NCBI GenBank assembly: GCA_014526335.1
Contig: JACTAT010000164.1
Span: 669,398 to 733,397 of the forward strand
Length of the DNA: 64,000 bases
Direction of reading: 5' to 3'
Origin: Chrysaora quinquecirrha
Taxonomy: Eukaryota; Cnidaria; Scyphozoa; Semaeostomeae; Pelagiidae
Shown here: piece by piece, positions 31,201 through 44,900 of the stretch
How positions within the stretch are numbered: the stretch's first letter is position 1
How the letters are laid out: the number at the start of each line of letters is the position of its first letter
Translations under genes and position numbers: made by a program
The notes under the pieces: model-generated
Told to the model about the DNA's origin: nothing
Databases searched by the model: none
What the model saw: the letters and a program-made list of their open reading frames with translations, nothing else

Positions 31201-31457
31201 TATATCAATCGAAAGCTCTCAATGTGTTCTTTCTATTTTCGCCATTTTCTTTCATACTAAATGGCTATTAAGCGAATTAAAATGGGTAAAAGGTATATTT
31301 TTATGACGTCATCATGACGTCGTATATCACGTGATAGAAGCATTTCTCGATTTGGCTCCTGGTCTTAAACGATTCAGCGTGGTCGATTTACCGGGAATCA
31401 AGTTTAAAAACAAAGGTTAGGCACTTCCTTAGATTGCAGGCCAAAATACCCTGTCTA
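28206..31457. mobile_element. Fold-back element with tandem-repeat arms and captured LINE fragment
   Basis: Ends are exact inverses: TAGACAGGGTATTTTGG and CCAAAATACCCTGTCTA. Each arm runs about 1.2 kb. A unique outer ~350 bp, with GACGTCATGATGACGTCAT and CACGTGATA motifs, is followed inward by about five units of a ~160 bp tandem repeat (landmarks GCCCCAACTGAGAAATG, TTGGTACCAGGCCTCTAC). The arms are inverted relative to each other. The centre (about 29400-30170) holds degraded reverse-transcriptase sequence. There is no recognisable transposase, so it is presumably mobilised in trans. The target duplication is TA or unclear. Confidence 0.85.
29440..29970 (+). pseudogene. LINE reverse-transcriptase fragment inside the fold-back element
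   Basis: Plus-strand frames give GVRQGCVQSPDYYNIYSEHI (RT motif before the catalytic site), then, after a frame change, NIKYADDTDVTV with the YADD catalytic box, and later FKYFGISLRR. The order matches LINE ORF2. Frameshifts make it non-functional. The 87-aa minus-strand frame is a shadow. Confidence 0.8.
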
Positions 31458-32315
31458 GTAGTTAAGCCCTATGCAGTTGAATAAGCCATGACAAGAAACT
31501 TTCCCGGTAACAAAAACCCAAATTACCCTAGTAAAGCCCCAGTAATTACTTACGCTATAACAGACCAAAGAAGCCGAGTGGAATAGCTGATAGCCGGGTA
31601 CAGTGTCCCAGTCGAACGATACCCGGAAACAGCGGCTAACTGAGCTACTCATGTCTTAACCGTAAATTCATACAGTTGCTAGACGGAAGGCCACAGTGAT
31701 AAGATTTTTCACGATTTCGAGAGATGGAGTTTTTTTCATATCCGAAGCATCAAAAGTAAATGCATATTTCTTAGCTGTGCTATTTGTACTCAGGATTTTT
31801 TTATGAGCGTGAAACTTGTTCTCAGCTCCACAATTTTTATGAAATGAACAGTCAGTCTAGAACTCAATATAAAAAACCTTTACCAATACCTTTGTCCCAG
31901 TTGCTGAATGGCATTACAAAAGCAATGAAATCAATGTATCGAAACGATTCAGTTGGAAAAGTAAGGTGATGTGAAATAAAGGAATTGAGATATCCAAGTC
32001 AACTTGCAGCACTGACTGTATTTCAGGTTAGTGCTCTTAAATTTTCTCGAATACAAACGGCGGATAAATTTTCGGCAAATGAAAACGGTGAATTCTAATT
32101 TTCGCGCGGCTTCAATTCAAGGGCGGCTTCTGTTTCAATTGATAATGACATATTTAAAAATTTTGTGAACCGAAGTCAAAAGAGAAATCATTGCATTTGC
32201 AAAGTTGTTTTTGAAAACTAAATTATTGTCTTGTTTTCTTAGATTGGTGTATGGTAACTAATCGAGCACTGACTATAATTCGAGGGCTTATTCTGTATTA
32301 AACCTTTTCAAAGGT
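31458..32315. other. Intergenic region with a displaced GPCR exon copy
   Basis: Apart from the exon-like segment at 31884-32026, listed separately, no gene is visible. Confidence 0.5.
31884..32026 (+). pseudogene. Displaced copy of the class C GPCR cysteine-rich exon
   Basis: Closely matches the 3' part of GPCR exon 3 (53907-54078) but on the opposite strand: TTTGTCCCAGTTGCTGAATG, then KSNEINVSKRFSWKSKVM. The Trp codon after KVM is TGA here (31969), and the copy ends at a CAG/GTTAG donor-like site like the original. The premature stop and lack of partner exons mark it as a relic. Confidence 0.8.
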
Positions 32316-32770
32316 CTGGGACAGCGCGACATTTCTCTGGAAGATGGCTTGGACCTTGAGTAAGGGAATCCTCTCCGCGTGCAATGATCGGGATTGCAGT
32401 CGCCTTAGGAGATGTAGTGCAGTAGATTTTACTTCTAATTCGCGAATAATAGAAGAAAAAGAGAGAAAAGGAATCTGGGACAGTAAATTTTGAAAATATC
32501 TATAGGAACTCTGGAAACAAGATGCAAGTCATATAACTGTCATGCAAATCATGTAACTCATAAATAAACAAATGATTTGATTTAATGCCTCAAAGAGCAG
32601 ATAAACTGACACTTGAAGCCTTTCTTTCATTTTATTTTCTATTAAACTTGAATTTGAAACAACATTTGCTGCTACATCTCTCCCGAAAAACTGCAATTCC
32701 GGTCTTTGCACGTGGAGAGGATTCCCTTAAGATGTCTACCATTTTCCAGCAAAATGTCGCGCCGACCCAG
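32316..32770. mobile_element. MITE, family of 47533-47888
   Basis: Ends are inverted: CTGGGACAGCGCGACATTT and AAAATGTCGCGCCGACCCAG. Each end adjoins a TTTTCTGG/CCAGAAAA-type motif and AAGGGAATCCTCTCC or its complement. About 455 bp; open frames inside are by-products. Confidence 0.7.
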
Positions 32771-32970
32771 AACTTATCGTTAATGACTGAAGAAATGACA
32801 TCAAAGGGTTATTTGCTCTATTTACACGAAAAATGCATAACTCTATATCCAGGTAGAAACCAGGGACTCTTGTGCAGGTCTTATTGATATTCGAGGTACT
32901 TCAGGGCCAATCGAACCGGGAGATTTAGAGTTCTGTCATAGGACAATTTTGATGGCGCATATATTTTGCA

Positions 32971-35900
32971 TTAATATGGAGACTGGTGCAAGTTCCTGCT
33001 TAATATAGATCTGACGTCAGAGGTGAAACGTAGAGCATCAAGAACAGGTAACAAGTTTAAAAGTGCTTTATCCGAAGGATCAGCAAACCACGATACAATT
33101 GGAATTCCATTATCTGAAAAATAAGAGCATCAAACCAATTATCTATTGACAAAAGAATTTCATATGGCTGCGTTTACACGTGAACGTTTCCGAAACGATC
33201 CAGTCTTTGAATTCATTCGGGCATCCTGCTTACATGAGACCTGTCTTTGCGTAATACTCGTTTGATTTCACCTAACCGTACATATTTGATTTCACCTTGG
33301 GCCCCGGCCTTGCTCATCTGGCCCCGGCCCCATGTAAACGCTTGAAACTGAATCTTTTTTAGCCCGCTACCAAAACGGAGTTACTTTGATTGTGAGAAAG
33401 ACGACAGTCTAAACATAAGTTGCGTAAACAATACAGTGATTGACAGGAAGGCAGCTAGAACATTTGATATTTTGCTGAATCGCGTCTCGTGTGAACAGAC
33501 ACAAAAATATGCTGTAGCAACGAATTTCATTGATAAAAAAAGCATGTGCACAAACTTCATGCACATTTCGCGCAATTAAGTATTTGACATAAATCGAATG
33601 TGACCCATGGGCGAACTGACAAAAGTGATCTTGCCAATCATTGTTGGACGGAAAAACACAAGATGGATTGGGATAACATTTCAGTGATTGATGAAGATAA
33701 GAACTGGAAAAACAGACTCGTTAAAGAAAGCATTCACTCAGTTCTATCAACTCCTTGTATCAATCAAGTATCTTACTCAATCCCAGAAATCTGGTTAAAT
33801 AACATCAAAAGTTGCACTGAACGCAATTTTGGCGCCACAAATTTTAGAAATTGAGCGCCAAAAAATTCCGAGCTTCCTCGCAGGTCCGGTTAATTTCACA
33901 CCTTTCGATCCGACCTTCGCAATAAATAGGCAAGAAACCACATTTCTCATTGCCCGATGATGGGAGACGGATCTCTCCCGAAACGTTGCCCAACTAAATA
34001 TCAAAGGCTTGTCATGATAAGCGGTGACTATCATGTCTAATACAGTAAGTATTTTCTGTTACTGGGATAAGTTACAGCAAGGGTTTATTGATACAACCAT
34101 TGATTAGTTCAGACCAAGGGTTTGAAAAATGATTCATTTAGACGGAAAAAATTGTTTAAAAAATTTTAATGTACCAATTAAGCTTTTTTGAAGTACCAAT
34201 TGACTTTCGTTTGCGTTGATTAAAAAAATACAGTGTAAAAAGTTTTGTTTCTTCCTAGTGTTATTCGTGAAGTAAAGCATTATAAAGTGATGTCAGCATA
34301 ATTCTCATTTCTTCAAAAACATGAGTACCAAACTTGATGCTCAAAAATTAAATTGTGACTTTGGTACGAAGGTTTCTTTACCGGGTTCCTTTTTTGGAAT
34401 ACCCGGTATGATCGGGTTGATTATCGATTCGTTTAAGACTTTGAATTGTCGGAAATGCATCTAAGACCATATCTCACTGTTTGAAGTCAATCGAGCGCCA
34501 TTGAAAACTGATTGTATTTTCGTCGTAAAAAACTAATCGATAAAATGGTTTTAAAAAAGGGAAGAAGAAATCTCTCTGCACAATTCTGAATGAATTCGGC
34601 TATAATGAACAAATTCTTACAGACAAAATTGTGGGTTATAATGAAATTCACTCACTTCTATTTTCTCTGTAAGCTCCAGGAGAGTTATCTATTATGAAAA
34701 TACTTGATAAATCCGAAGATATAATTCTCAAATCTTTTGTAAACCCAAAAATATCCACTTTGCAATGCTACAAGAAAATTAACCATAGAAATATAAAAGA
34801 AAAACAAAACTTTGGTAATAAAGGCTCTATTGATACAGGGAATAGCTAAGTCAGCATAACTAATAAATAGCGAGATACTGTATAGGCTATTGTATTCACT
34901 TGAACGATAATTCATGCTACAAGCATGCTAATTCATGCACCCAGTGCTATTCTCTATGGATCATTGGTTTAAGTAGGTGCCTCCATTAATTATGCCCCCC
35001 CCCCAAAGGAAAAGAAAGTAAATGCTGTATAAGCAATTTACAGCTTTTGTCGTAATGCTTATAAGCAGTTGCTTTTCTTATTTGAATGAATATATTTCTT
35101 AAAGTTTGATATCCTTGCTTTTCAATGTTTTTAAAATTTAAATGAGTGCTGTCCATCGACAGAGTCACGCCCTTGAATTAGAGACCCCTCCTCCCCCACA
35201 ATAGCCTACAATTAAATCACCGTCCTGGAGCCCGGGTCAATACCACACTGATTTGAACATTAGTGTATTGAAATAAGAAGCTCTATCACAACAGTCCGAT
35301 GGAGCTACTCAACAAAGCTTAACTCATACAATCGCAATTTTGAAGATAAAAATCGTGAAGAAGGGTTTCTTTTGTGCGCATACTACATAGTTTTTGCATA
35401 GGAACAGCGGGAGAGCCATATTTTTTCCTTTTTTGCATTATTCATAGCACTATTTTTTTTTGCATATTTTTTGCATAAGAACCTTGGGAAATGACTTTCT
35501 AATTTATTCACACTGCTTATTTTGTGTAACTTTTGCATAGGAACAGTGAGGAAGCCCCTTTTGCTTTTTATTGCACTTACTCATTATTGCTGCAGCACAT
35601 AGCAAATGTGGCAAATATATACATGTATTGGAGGGTTTGTGAGAGAAAATTGAGCACTTTCACTCAGTATTCATGAAAACATGCAAAGACTGTATCTTTT
35701 TTTTATATACAGGGTGGCCCAAAAAGGGATCCCCCTAGGTAAATAATTTCTAAATAATTTTTCTCAAGGAGGAATTTTATACAATTTATACCAGATAATA
35801 TTTAAGTCAAGTGCGATATCGTGCAGAAATATCTCACTTGAGTTGAATATCATGTAGTATTAATTTCATGGAATTCCAACTTAAGAATAAATTATTTATC

Positions 35901-38900
35901 AATTATTTAGCAAAGGGGTCCCTTTTTGGGCCACCCTGTATATTCCTAACATCCGGAAAGTGATCTCGAAATCCTCTATATAGGCAGGGAAGAAACGCAC
36001 AACATTTAAATTGAAAAGCACTTTTTCTCCCTATTTCTCTTTTTGATTTATAGTAAAAAAAAAACAATTACCTGTCTGAAATATCTTCTTTTTAATATGC
36101 CTTTATTTCGATCTAACTGATCTGTAACTGCTGCTCCATATACCTGCAAAATAAACACCAAATAGCTGAAATATATTCGAACTTATCAAGGCTGTTTCTG
36201 ACACCGTATTAGACATGATAGCCACCACTTATAATGACATTTGATATTTAGTACACCAAATTGCCTGCATCTTTGACGTCTAAAAGAGTTAAGTGCAACG
36301 GAATACGTCTTGCTAAAACTTATCATTATCGTTCACAAACAAAATATGGAGAAATCCACAAAATAATGTTCTCATACGGGTATTCATACTTGGAAACTTA
36401 AAATTGCTAAAATCATATACGGCACAAAAACTTAGTTTGGCTGCCAAGTTTCACTGTCCTAGCCCTAGTGAAATTGGCTTTGTGAGCGTACAGAGTTCCC
36501 GATTCTATAAGGGCTTTTACCCAAAAAATGGCTAGCGGTGAAATTTTCACCCCGACCGATCTGAGCCCTTAATTGTAAACTTTTAACGCTCATAAAATCA
36601 ATAGTGGAAGCGTTAAGATAGTAAAACTTTGCACATAGACTAAATCATGACTGCTTAATACGGTTTTTGTATCGAAAAATTTCCATTTTGAAAATTTCCT
36701 TTACCGCAACTGTTCGTTCAAAACTTTTATTATCCTCTATCAATGTGTTACTTAACAAGGAGACATGTTGCACTGCCATGTGTGACATGTGACATCTCAT
36801 CTCAATGCCTCCCAGTTTAGGTACCCAGGAAATTTTTTATCAGGACCCTAATGATAACAGTATATATCGTACTGATAGGTCACCCTGTTAAAACATTCGA
36901 TTAATAAATAAAATAGCGCACTTAAAAATTTCTAGCGAGAGACACGCAAATGTTGCGTGTGACAAATCTCCTAGTTTAACCACAGCTTCAGAATACATAA
37001 GAAATTTTGCTATTATTAACAATAATACAAGTAAGCAAAACCTAATACAATATAATGGAACAAAACTTCAGAAACGTCAGAAACAATTAACAATTAATTA
37101 AGGCGGAATATAAACCTACATGCGGACCAAAATGCGCCATCCAGAAAGAGATGTGTGATTGGTTCGACCTGATGCGTAACTGGGTAAATATTCTATCTTA
37201 TTGTTTGTGACATTGTATATTCAGAGAACTGTCAGACGAAAAAGGTTTTTCTTAAGTATGTCCAAAGAAATTTCCGCTCTTATCGAAGCCATGAAATTTT
37301 GTACAATTCAAAGACTATTTCCTTCGCGATTAATCCAGCCATATAATCCTGATTAAAACAGTATTAATGGAAGGTGCTTTTGCGTCGTAGTCTAATCCAG
37401 CTGGCTTGTGTGTCCGAAACTCAGGGAGGTGGTGTTTCGAGTCTCAGCCTACGGTAGCGTCACCGCCAGGGTCTAGGTGTTGATTAGTTAACCTACTACT
37501 GAGATCCCAGTGAATACACCTGTTCAACTTTACTGCCTTCACCAATGGATTCCCCCCTTCCCCCTTACCTGAAAACTTTACGCAATTCAACCAGTCCCTC
37601 TCCAAGTCAAAATATCAACTTTTAATACAGGATGGCCCAAAAAAAGGGACCCCCTAACTAAATAATTTATAAATAATTCATTCTTAAGTTGGAATTTCAT
37701 GAAATTAATACTACATGATATTCAACTCAAGTGAGATATATCATGTAAATATCATGATGATATGGATTAGTATCTCTGAATAAATTGACCTTAAAACTTT
37801 ACAATCCAAAAACGTACTGTAACAAAATATGCAACTTTATACCCCTACGTAATCCTTACGCAACAAAACAGAAAAATCAATAACACATTCTTTCAGTCAA
37901 ATGATATTCAAAATGTCCTCAATCCTGCTCAAAACACTTCTCTAATATGACTGACCATACATTAATGGTCGTGACAATTTTACTCTGGGATAATGATTCT
38001 CCTTCACGCACGATTGCAGTACAGTACGCATAATGGAATATAAACAGCTGGTTTTGGACATCATGAATTTAATGTCCCATTGCGCCGAGATGGAAGCTCT
38101 TATCACCAACATATTTCTACACGATAGTGCACTTGGCTTGAATATTACCTGGTCTAAATTTGATAAAATTCCTCCTTGAGAAAATTTATACAGAAATTAT
38201 TTACCTAAGGGGGTCCCTTTTTTTGGGCCACCCTGTAGATTTAAAATTAGAAAACAAACTAGAATATAACAAAAGTGCTTTTGACAGGCAAACTTAGTGC
38301 TCATGAAATTCCATCTTACCTCCATACTAGCAGTAAAAATTGCTAAATCATACCATTGGCTAACCTGAAAGAAAAGAACACAAATAAGAGCCGGTTGATG
38401 AGGCCCCATTAGGGGAGTAAGAATATGCCATATCCCATGCAATTTTTCCTATCACATCCCTTAATTCCTGTATCAAAAGTATACTTTGTATGCCTTTGAG
38501 GGGGCCTATTATAGGTTTGCGGCTTCACGGCTTCGACCCCTATTTTGAGTGTGGCTTACGGATTTTGCAAAGCTTTTTCTACGGTTTGCGGCTTCAGAAA
38601 GAAGTTGCGGCGGCGTTTTCCGGTGTGTATTGCCATCGGTTTGCGGCATTTCACAGGCGGCCGTGGCTTTTAAGCCTGAAAAAAGGCAGCATACATTCTG
38701 AATTTCACAAGGAATATTTATGAAGGGGGCTCTGTGGCTCTAGAAAGCGAAGTAGGAAAAGTAGCAAAGCGATCAAGCGAACAAGCGACCGGATAAATGT
38801 CGATTGACAAGCTATTGGAGCCGTTAGTGTTTTGTCCAGGAGTAATAATAATCGGCAGCGGCTTAGCCATTTATTTGATGACGAATTGCGGATTTAAGCT

Positions 38901-41900
38901 TATTTCTTCGCGGTTTCGCGGCTTCTGGGTCCCCCTATAATAGGCCCCCTTTTGACTTTGATTTATTGTAGTTTATCGTATTAACTGTTATTGTAGCTAA
39001 CTTTGCATTGGAACTTAATCACATTAACATCAAGCCTTAATTTAGCGGCCCAAACTAGATAAGCTTTGCTTCCCTTGGTTTGCATAGAGTAAAAGCATTT
39101 TCATAGGCTTTTACTTTGTATTGTATAATTGCATTCTACGAATAAATTGAATTAAGTTGAATTGAATTTTCTTTTTCTTTATTCCATAATTTCACAAAAA
39201 AATGCCGTATACCCTTTATTTTGTCCAGAATTATCCCTTATGAAAGGTTCTTATACGCCATCGTTTACTGTGTAGGTCTGGTCGTATTCCAGTGCCCGGG
39301 TACATTCCATTTCTAATGCTGACTGGTGTGGCTAACCTTCACGTCTCATTCACTGAGCAGTCATGTTTAGGATATTAAAGCAAAGTGGACCTCTCCGCTG
39401 TAAAACTCACTTTGTGAGAAATAGAACATTGAACACAATTGGTATGTTCCTGGCAAGTTTGGGGTCTAAGAAACCTCCTTAAAGGTGAAGACAATTGGGA
39501 GCTCAAGATGTTTCAGAAGGCTGACTGCAACATTCAAAAATTCTGAAAAGAAAGCTCCAGAACAAAATTGGCTTACTGTTGGACTTGACAATTGGTTAAG
39601 GTCAATATTTCATGAATTTTAACCTTGGTGAGCCGATGTTAAGTGTTTCCCTAACAGAATACGAGCTTATACTTCCCTAGAACAAACTCTCTATACAGTT
39701 TTTTTTCTCAAGAGTCCACTAAGGAAAACCCATTCCATTAAAAATTGTACATGGAGTTACAACGCAAAGCACATTAGGCCAAGAATTATTTTCATTTTCA
39801 GCACTTTAAAGAAGTCGTTTTAATCAACATCCACTGGTTATCACCAGTTACGTCGATATGTGAATGTATGTAGGTATTCCACGAGTTGCACCTATGGTTG
39901 CACACGACAATAGACGGGATTTGAACCTGGACGGCATGACCAGAGAACTAACGACGGTTCCACTGAGCTATAGAGCTCAATAAAATCGTCGAGGAACTCT
40001 CCAAGTCAGCCCAAGACTCTCCTCCAGCTTTGCCATTTCTTTCGGTTATATCAAATGTCGTTGGCTCTCTGGTCATGCAGTACTTAGTATAATTTGGATA
40101 CGGGTATGTGCCGCCCATATGGGTGGGTTTTCGGCCCTAAAATTCTCTAAACATGGGTATGATTTTAACCAATACCCCATAAAAGTGGGTGGGAAAATTA
40201 AGAAAAGTCGAAAGTTTAACTTTTATTTGGTAAGAAAAGTGGCCAAATCGCGTCAAAGATGTTTGAGTGCAATATCAAGCAATAATAAGGTTTAGAAATT
40301 ATAAAGTCTTATTATTCTCATATTCCGCTTTCTTTTATCATAAAACAGGGCCTGCTTCTGCAAAGGTTTACATTATAAGTGTGTGGGTTTCCGAAATTTC
40401 CGAAATCTAGCGGCATCAGGCACATCAAGCCCGTCCATTCATAAGTGCCATCAAAGGTACCCCAAGATAACCTATAGACATTCAATCAACGGAACCCTTC
40501 CGGAATGTTCCTCTGACAAATGTCACAGGCTTGTTATGCATGATAAGCATTGATTATCATAGAATTACTTTTCATAACAGGTTCAAAATAGAAGCCAAAG
40601 AATATAGAAGTGAAAATTGGAAACACTTCCAGGAGTGCATTTGTGACACCTTTGTCAGTTTCTTGGTCTATGTGGCCCCTTGGTGGAAAAATCACAATGC
40701 TTCAATAAAACATTAGTGACTGTGTATCAGGGTGATTATGGCTAGCCCCATTTACATACTAATTTGTTTAATTGACCATGGCTAAACGATCAAACATTGT
40801 TTGTTAAACATTTGAAATTTTCTACTTGAGCAAAATGTTTTGCACCCTGGCTAATCGATCAAACATTGCTGGTCTAACATTTAAAAATTTTTGCTTTACA
40901 AAAAATGTTTGACAAGGGCCCCACGTTACAAAACATTCCTCCTCGAACATTTTTGCTTCTGTTAAACAAAAATTGCTTTTGGAGTTATTGCTGAGCAACT
41001 TCAGCTTACCAAGGAAAGTTTGTGACATTGCGTGATTGTCAAACATTGCTTGCAAGGCGAATTCCAATGGTCAGGCAGTCAAATTTTCTTGTAAAGCACA
41101 TTCCAAATGTTGGACAAATTAAGTTCGATTGTTTTGCAACAGCCTTACACTTACTTTAACAGTGAAATCCGGTGGCATTGAAGTCTTGACTGATGGCTTT
41201 GCAAGTCTTAAAAACCAACAATTTACAAATCATCATAACATTTACATAAAATATATCATACAATATTGAATAATGAATACAATTTATTATTAAAACACAA
41301 CAATATAAAATGAATAGTTGTTTTACCCATCAGTATGTGAATGAACCAATGTTTCATCCAAATCAAGAACCATTATTTTTCTTTTAACAATACCTGAAAA
41401 TATACAAAGCATGATATAAAAGCAAAGACCCAAGAATGAATGAAAAGTGGTATCTACATACTATAAATGAAATACTTTCTATGCGGATTTTATTTATCTG
41501 ACCAATTTCAGGTGCACTTAACATATAAGACTGGTAGCATTTGGTTAAGTGAATAGATCAGTAATTCTTGCGATCCTATAAAACAATAGAGTGCTCAGTC
41601 AGGTAACCTCATATTACTCTTAGGTGCCAAATAAACGCCTCCCCTGTTTATTAATTTAGAGCTTTTCCCCCACCCCTACAGACCTTATTAGGATCCCCCA
41701 TTTATTAATTTTGGAAGAAAAAATTTTGGAAGAAAGAATTTCACTTGTGAAAGGAGAAAACTACGCTTCATAAACCTTATTTTTGATGAAATAACTCAGA
41801 AAAAACACAGTAGTGTACAAAACGTTTACACTCAGTAGTGTAATCATAGGCAGTGTATAATAGAAATAGTATAGTGTCTTGGGTAGTGTAGCGTATAAAA

Positions 41901-44900
41901 ATTCGCCACCCACCCGTTTATTAAACCCCCCATTTATTAATATTTTCAAATAGTTCCCACCTCCCCATTTATTAAGACCCCTCATTCATTTTGCACCTTA
42001 TAGTATGTTGTTAGTTCAAGCTTGAGGAGCATATGAGAATATTATTGTAGAGGTCTTGATAGGGCTTCGTAGGGCTTCTGGGTGGCATGTTCGGCAAGGA
42101 AGCAAGCCCACAATTAATGCAATTCATTACACAAACAGTAGTAAGGGGTGGATGATCTTGATGAAGGGATTGGCAATCTGAAACAGAGGGGACACTATCT
42201 ATAATTTGGGTACTGGGGACATGCACCCAGAATGGTATTGCTTTTCATGATTTTGGTATAAGGAACAGTCTCCGTTTTAGAGATTTTAGTATATTTTCAC
42301 ATATTCGTGTAATATTTTCACAAAATTTGTATAACGTAGGGTACATTTTCAAAAAATTGACATAATGTCAAGTATGTTTTTTATGCTTAAGTGGCACATT
42401 CCTGAAATGTCCCCCCAGGGACACAATACCCCTTTGGTGGGTCACAAAAAGATTGTGAGGAATGCAAGGGTCAATGAGTTCATGAAAGGAAGAAGGAAGT
42501 CTCATGATGCAGGCTGTCATGTTTTCATGCATAAGATTGCACATGCTCAGGCACATGCACAGGTTGAATAACAAGTATGTTTCATCACACGTGTAAACAA
42601 CACCAGCTGTGCAAACAACATTTTCTGCTCCTGTATGTCCTAACTTCAAGGCCCTTAAAGCAGTATTCACTCATACTGATATTACTGCATGGCTTCCTTG
42701 TTTACTGTAATTTTACAGATTAATAATTATTCATGTATCATTCCTCCAGTTTAAAGAAAGGCCAGAGGTAGGACTTAGCTAATAGCAGTACTGTTTAGAA
42801 GGGGGTCCAGTATGGTCAGAGGCCGCAGGCCTGAGTTGTCAAGGGGCCCCCAAAAATTGCAATTCCCCTAATAATAGGTGTCTTGATTGCGGTACTCTGT
42901 ATTCAACACATGCCAAAGGCAGAAGCTCCTACACAAGGTAAATGTTATTAGATACCCAAAGTAAAGAAAAACATAGCAGACTTACTTAGCCTCTGAGCTG
43001 ATATTGGTGATAATTCACATATGTCATATTTGATTGCTTGGTGCTGTATAATCTGAAAATGACAAACAAAAAACCCATTATCATTGTCAACATTACAAGA
43101 CCACAAGAAAACCAACACAGATAAAATACTTGCAGGGTACTCACGGCTTAGTAATTTTTTAAAATATATGAGTAAAATTCTTTCTTTTAGTCAGGCACTG
43201 AAAGACAGACAGTCATTTGACTTCAATGGCAACAAGAAAAGATAATGTTTCTCACTGTTTCGGACTGGGGCTTGCAAATAATTGACAAACTAGTGGGTTG
43301 GTTCACCTCCCACTGTTCATATGAGAATTTATCCCATCCAGACAAGACCTTATTGGTACAGTGGAGAAACCCCTAAAAATTCCCATATGAACAAAATTCT
43401 ATTTTCATGTAAGAATCACTGTTTGAACCTGAGGCAAACCATCTAGGAAGCTTGTATGAGATCATTAAATCTTTAAATTTTTGAAAATGTTATTATCCCG
43501 GGGGAGGGGGGTACTTCACTTATGAGTGGATGGGGATGTGCCGCCCAGATTTGGGAAACCCACCCACTTATAATGTAAACCTTTGCAGAAACAGACCCTA
43601 TTTTATGAGTAGAAATAAGCGGAATATGAGAATAATAAGACTTTATAGACCTATTTATTGCTTGATATTGTACTACGAACATCTTTGACGTGATTTTGCC
43701 ACTTTTCTGACCGAATTAAAGTTAAACTTTCGACTTTTCTTCAATTTGCCACCCACTTTTATGGAGTTTTGGTTAGAATCATACCCATGTTTAGAGAATT
43801 TCAGTGCCCAAAACCCACCCATATGGGCGCACATACCCGTACCCAAATTATACTAAGTACCTCCCCCGGGCTTCCCTTTTGCCCAAGCTGGTCTTTTTGC
43901 CCCAATATTCTTGTTCGTTTTGCCCAATTAAAAAACTTGCTATTTATTACTTGTTTTGTCACTAAAACAGTCACCAGTGTGATAATCTGGGTTAATTGAC
44001 AAACTACAGGAAAGAAGTTTTCTGTATCCCAGACTGCATTTAATGCTGTGCATGGGCCCTTTTGTTCAAAACAATAGGGTCTTTTGCTTTTCTATTGTTC
44101 TCACCCATGAAATTCACCATGCAAAAAAACAAAGAATGCAGTCTGGTCTGTGTCTTTTAGGTTTGGCGAAACGACCCATGATGTGTTGGGCGAAAAATCT
44201 TAGTAAGTTGGGCAAAAGGAAGTTTGTCGAATCAAAGGGTGGTCAATAGTCTTGACATTAGGGTGCATTCTGCGTTGCCGCCACGCCGGAGAATACGCCA
44301 ACCAAATCGGACTTCACGCCAAAAGAAACAATAGATCTATTGTTTTATAATTGAAATAATAGTCTAGGCTATTGTTTCTTTGAAAGACTCACGCCAGTAC
44401 ACCAATAAAATTTCAGACTCCATGCCGGAGATCTCTGGCGTAGGCTACATGGAATGCACAATGGTTTGAAACCTTAGTAGCCTAGCCAAGACCTACAGTA
44501 TGCATCAATTTAGAATTTTCGCACAAGCACTCAGATCAATCAACTGAACAACAATTTCAAGTCAAGATGACTGGGATAGGACAAATACATGCAATGTCCA
44601 ATAAATCAATCTTTTTAAAACCTTTGATTTAGCCACAGATTAGCTGTTAATATTTTAATCCGTTATTGGGCAAAATCCGCTAACAAATAGGCTAGGCGCC
44701 TATAGGCCTTATGTAAATTCGAATTTGCTAGGTAAGCTTTATTGTCCGCTATCTCAACACATGAACGTTCAGTGAAATGACATGACAATTTGATGGGATT
44801 TGCCTGTGCGTGCCCATGTCAAAGTTGACACAATATCATGGGAAGCATTCACGCAATCATACTTACCGCTTTCATATTTCTACGTAACAAATTGTTGAAG

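Noticed and set aside
39900..39985. tRNA gene on the minus strand
   Set aside because: A and B boxes are good, but no acceptor or anticodon stem forms. Treated as SINE head.
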